Assembly (NCBI GenBank): GCA_964429805.1
Contig: CAYSDH010000056.1
Coordinates: forward strand, 1 to 21,712
Reading direction: 5' to 3'
Origin: CAYSDH01 sp964429805
GTDB lineage: Bacteria > Bacteroidota > Bacteroidia > Flavobacteriales_D > JABDKJ01
DNA length: 21,712 nucleotides
In this document: positions 18,801 through 21,712 of the stretch, piece after piece
Position numbering within the stretch: the stretch's first letter is position 1
Layout of the letters: every line of letters starts with the position of its first letter
The notes under the pieces: model-generated
What the model saw: only the letters and a program-made list of their open reading frames with translations
What the model was told of the DNA's origin: nothing
The model's database searches: none
Made by a program: the position numbers and the translations under genes

Positions 18801-21712
18801 ATCTCCACTTGCTTGTATCAACAAACCTCCGTCATTACTAGTCGCTGTGGCCGGATTTATAATTGTGACATTGTCAATGTCTGGCACCTCAGCGGCAGGC
18901 ACGATGGCACTGCTTGAGACCATACATGTGCTGCTTCCAGAACGCACATACACTGTATATGAACCTGTAGCGAGACCTGAGAAGAATTGAGACGATTGCC
19001 AAGGCCCAGTTGATGTGTTGAGGCTATACTCGTATGGTGTGACCCCTCCCGTGACATTTACTTGAATAATACCATCTGTAAGACCACAATCAGTTGGTGA
19101 CTGAGTAACAGTAGTCACCGTCATTGGTGTTGGTTCAGAGAGGACGATGTCATCTACTATCGAGCAGCCATTGGCATCTGTGACCGTTACTTCGTAAAAT
19201 CCTGCACTAAGCCCAGTAGCCGTTTGCGCTATTGAAACGACAGTTGTACCATCATGCCAACTATATGTATACGGACTTGTACCTCCGGTTACATCTGCCG
19301 CAACTTCGCCATCGCTTCCTCCTTCACAAGAAACTTCAAATCCACCAGAAGTAACAGGGTTTAGTGTCAGCGTTAATGGGTCAGGATCGGTCAGTGTGAT
19401 AGATGCAGTTGCGATACAATCATTGTCATCAGTTACTTGAACAGAATAAGTTCCTTCTGAAAGATTTGAAATGGACTGAGTAGTTTCAAAGGTATTCCAC
19501 TCGTAATCGTAGTTTGGAAAACCGTTAGTTGTATTGACAATAATTGCCCCATCAGCTTCACCATCACACGATATATCTTGTCCATTGTACAACACATCAT
19601 TGGTGATAGTTGCAGTAAATGGAACAGGGTCGACAAAGGTGACCGAGTCTTTTGCTGTACATCCTCGACCATCCGTGATGGTAACGACATAGGTGCCCGC
19701 ACCAACACCCGTTAGAGCAGATCCAGATTGGGAGAATGCTGGCTCTCCAAAGCCATTGGTCCATTCATAAGAGTAACTTGTAAGTCCGCCTTCTGTCACC
19801 GTTGAAGCCGCTCCGTCCGTGGCGCCAGTACAACTCAATGAAAGGCCGTTGTATGAAGAAGCGATGTTAGCGTCTATCGTTAACAAGTCGATAAATGGAA
19901 TCTCAATTGAATCAACGACAGCACAACCATTGTCATCCGTCACTGTGACACTATGCCATCCTGCTTCTAAGCCGGTTATAGTTGGCGTGTTTCCACCATT
20001 GTTCCAGTTGATAAAATAAGGCTCTGTACCACCATTAATCACTACCGAAGCTTCTCCATCTGAAATGCTTGAACATGATGTGTTGACTTTTGAGAGTGTG
20101 ATATCCAACTCAGTTGGCTCTGTAATTTCATAAGACTCCGCAACAGAACAACCATTGGCATCGGTAACAACGACACTATAGGTACCAGCAGCAAGCCCAG
20201 AAATAAACGCTGGATTATCATTACCTGGCAGATGACCCCAATCCAATTTTATAGGTGGAGTTCCATTTCCACCAACACTGACAATAATACTACCTGTACT
20301 CTCACCTTCACATGCGACATTAGTCAAGGTCGTATCCAATATGATCACTGTTGAATAACCTATGTCTACAGTATCTCTAATAGTACAGCCCAATGCATCC
20401 ATGACTTCGACTATGTACTCTCCAACTGGGAGTCCAGTCAAATCTTGTGTGTCATTAAAATCGCCTGTTCCATCGTTGTTCCAGTCATAAGTATAAGGCG
20501 ATGTACCTCCTCCAACAGCTAAGTCAATCGCTCCATTACTTCCATCTGCACAGGTAGCAAGACTTGGCACATTAGAGATCGCCATTCCTGCTGGTTGGGT
20601 CAGTTGAATAGAAGAAATAGAGACTGAACATCCATTGGCATCGTAAATCGTACCTGTATAAAACCCTGAAGGCAAATTGACCAAATCCTGAGGGTCATCC
20701 AGTGGCGTTTCGCCTAGTCCGTCATTGTCCCAGTCGTATTCATATGGCGGCACACCACCTAGTACAGTGATGTCAATACTACCATCGGCATAGCCATTAC
20801 AGCTAATGTTTTCATGGATCTCTGTGTATGATAGCGCATCTGGTTCTGTGAGAATATAAGTCGCCTCGGCTATACTACATCCATTGGCATCGTTGACACG
20901 GACCTTGTATGTTCCTGCTGCAATCGATGTAAGGTCTTCAGTATTTGGAGTACCAAAACCATCGGTGTCCCAATCGACTGTATATGGAGTTACACCTCCG
21001 ACAATGTCAAGATTTATACTTCCAGTGCTCGCACCATTGCACAACACATTGACTTGCGTGTGCGTCATCGATAACTCATCTGGCTCTGAGATGACAATCG
21101 TGGTATCATAGGAACAAAGATTTCCATCAGTGATGAACACCGTGTATGTTCCAGCGGTGAGTGAACTGAGATCCTGGGTATCATCATTGTCACCAAGACC
21201 ATCGGTATTCCAGTCATAAATAAGAGTAGGCGTTCCTCCAGTTGGCTCAAGATCAATTGACCCACTGCTATTACCATTACAGTCTATCTCCACTACTGTC
21301 GCGTTGAAGAAAAATTGTTCAGGCTCCGCAATCACGATGGTCGTGTCATACGTACAGAGATTGTCATCAGTAATCTGAAGAACATAGGTTCCAGGAACGA
21401 GAGATGATAAGTCTTCCGTATCGTCCGTATCTCCAGTGCCGTCCGTGTCCCAATCGAATAGTAAAGTTCCTGTTCCGCCTGTTGGAGAAATGTCAATTGA
21501 TCCAGTTGCATTTCCGTTACAATCGACATTCGTCACTGTCGCATCAAAGAGCATTGTGTTTGGTTCGGTAACGACAATTGTGGTGTCATATGTACAGAGA
21601 TTGTCATCTGTGATTTGCAAAATGTACGTTCCAGCTGCTAGGGCAGAAAGGTCTTCAGTATCATCTGTATCACCTGTACCGTCATTGTCCCAATCAAAGA
21701 GCAATGTTCCTG
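15145..21712 (-). CDS. Giant surface protein, 5'-ward part (N terminus outside window, 3' side enters the N gap)
   Basis: The frame is open from the right edge (codons GGA ACA TTG CTC) to the gap, about 2,189 codons, so both ends are cut. Residues counted from 21704: about 13 SprB-type repeats (1-1020), a unique region with 'YFDHWEDGYE' (about 1022-1514), a DUF11-like domain (1515-1655), an F5/8 type C domain (1685-1823), one HYR-like domain (1850-1947), a MopE-like 'DGDGLVDCDDPDC' motif (near 1960), a PKD/SprB-like domain (1974-2049), an unassigned domain (2050-2160), and a second MopE-like motif 'GIDNDGDGLIDCEDGDC' just before the gap. Beyond the gap this frame gives only a short nonsense tail ending at 15069, while the other frame continues in the same domain style. 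I therefore treat this and 6403-15125 as one gene. Inference: the distal, ligand-facing half of an adhesin. Confidence 0.88.
16235..16650 (-). other. F5/8 type C (discoidin) domain
   Basis: The sequence has the features of the fold: 'GPDAFDGDVDTYWSTSS' (the typical D-G-x-x-x-T-x-W strand-loop), 'PKTITIDM', 'GFKYIPRQD', 'INAYEIYVSLDGSTWG', and the closing 'ARYVQLRALSAHGGNEVAAAEI'. Family members bind carbohydrates or other surface ligands. It is the only recognisable carbohydrate-binding type module in the visible protein. Confidence 0.85.
16740..17165 (-). other. DUF11-like (conserved repeat) domain
   Basis: The segment beginning 'CVDLYTDFTGNGLYDECDE' leads into 'VIYTLIIRNTGSLPLAGGS' and 'ITDTLSSALTYVPGTAT', then 'VTFVASINDAS' and 'IGNTAHI'. 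This is the typical order of the DUF11 Ig-like domain found in bacterial surface proteins. It usually acts as a structural spacer. Confidence 0.75.
17166..18640 (-). other. Non-repetitive ~490-aa region with 'YFDHWEDGYE' motif (unnamed conserved domain)
   Basis: This is the only long non-repetitive stretch in the giant protein. Distinct motifs in order are 'TYYIPIPDQDLFDAF', 'AGTIIYFDHWEDGYE', 'VWGDGDVDNG', 'SSDIIILDNQI', 'GDKFVSRGDLAYTRMGWAD', 'DVGSNYESRFFTLTPTDNW', 'HTRVFMYNPGPSTFTI' and 'GSDWGYALIPYEDL'. I recall similar motif sets in large secreted proteins of other phyla, but I cannot name a family. The 'VVMLTGDVGSNYESRFF...P' section loosely recalls the IgGFc-binding N-terminal region. 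Function is unknown; by its position it is a candidate ligand-binding or catalytic head. Confidence 0.55.
18640..21712 (-). repeat. Array of about 13 SprB-type repeats (80-aa period)
   Basis: The protein repeats the pattern 'xxTEPxxLxxTxxxVxCNGxxxGSIxxxxxGGxxPYxYDW...DLxxLxAGTYxVxxTDxNxC'. Unit boundaries are seen at TEP, AEP, SEP, TEP, TQP, then more diverged versions. The four rightmost units keep an exact 240-bp period: the block around 'gtacagaga' recurs at about 21111, 21351 and 21591. The first six units carry an Asp-rich insert such as 'DWDTDGTGDTDDTEDL'. The later units lose the insert, and the last two are degenerate. SprB repeats take their name from the Flavobacterium gliding adhesin SprB; related repeats occur in many T9SS-exported Bacteroidota proteins. 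The array continues beyond the right edge. Confidence 0.9.

Noticed and set aside
18640..21712. CRISPR array or other non-coding repeat
   Set aside because: The 240-bp periodicity is entirely explained by in-frame SprB protein repeats. The units are diverged at synonymous and non-synonymous sites, and there are no short identical direct repeats with unique spacers.

Overview
The window looks like a scaffold from a marine or sludge-type Bacteroidota (Saprospiria/Cytophagia/Flavobacteriia-like). The evidence is a giant surface protein ending in a type IX secretion (T9SS) type-B sorting domain, a PorP/SprF-family gene, a TPR/PD40/OmpA protein, a Bacteroidota-style DUF2723 membrane protein, and signal peptides ending near 'AQ' or 'GQ'. 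I cannot name the species.

Layout. On the + strand, 2-3169 holds the C-terminal part of a DUF2723-family membrane protein, followed 9 bp later by a small NodB-fold polysaccharide deacetylase. This pair ends in a strong hairpin at 3149-3180 that also faces the convergent minus-strand genes. Everything from 3204 to the right edge is read on the minus strand, so transcription enters from the right. The order is one giant adhesin-like gene (its start lies beyond 21712 and its stop is at 6403), then a PorP/SprF-like outer-membrane protein (6380-5424), then a PorE-like TPR/PD40/OmpA protein (5396-3204). The spacers are 22 and 27 bp, which suggests one operon.

The giant gene is broken by 19 N at 15126-15144. 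The reading frames on either side differ, but both sides are open and their domain contents continue each other, so I read it as a single gene of more than 5,000 codons with a mis-sized gap. From N to C terminus the visible protein has about 13 SprB-type repeats; a roughly 490-residue non-repetitive region with a 'YFDHWEDGYE' motif; a DUF11-like domain; an F5/8 type C (discoidin) domain; MopE-like Asp-rich motifs and a PKD/SprB-like domain; the gap; thrombospondin type-3-like Asp-rich repeats; about 31 HYR or HYR-like domains in sub-family blocks; a cadherin-like domain; and the CHU_C/gliding-motility-type C-terminal domain.

How the genes may work together (inference). The giant protein would be exported by T9SS. 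The PorP/SprF homologue is its likely dedicated outer-membrane partner, and the OmpA-type protein would tie that complex to peptidoglycan. The HYR stack would form a stalk near the cell, with the discoidin, unique and SprB modules further out. The most notable sequence-level feature is a 786-bp in-frame tandem duplication of three HYR domains, identical over 741 bp, at 10438-12012. The module type is known in Bacteroidota; the unusual points are its size, the recent duplication, the central non-repetitive region and the gap frame conflict. No RNA genes, mobile elements or CRISPR arrays were seen, and no gene-free stretch is longer than about 35 bp.
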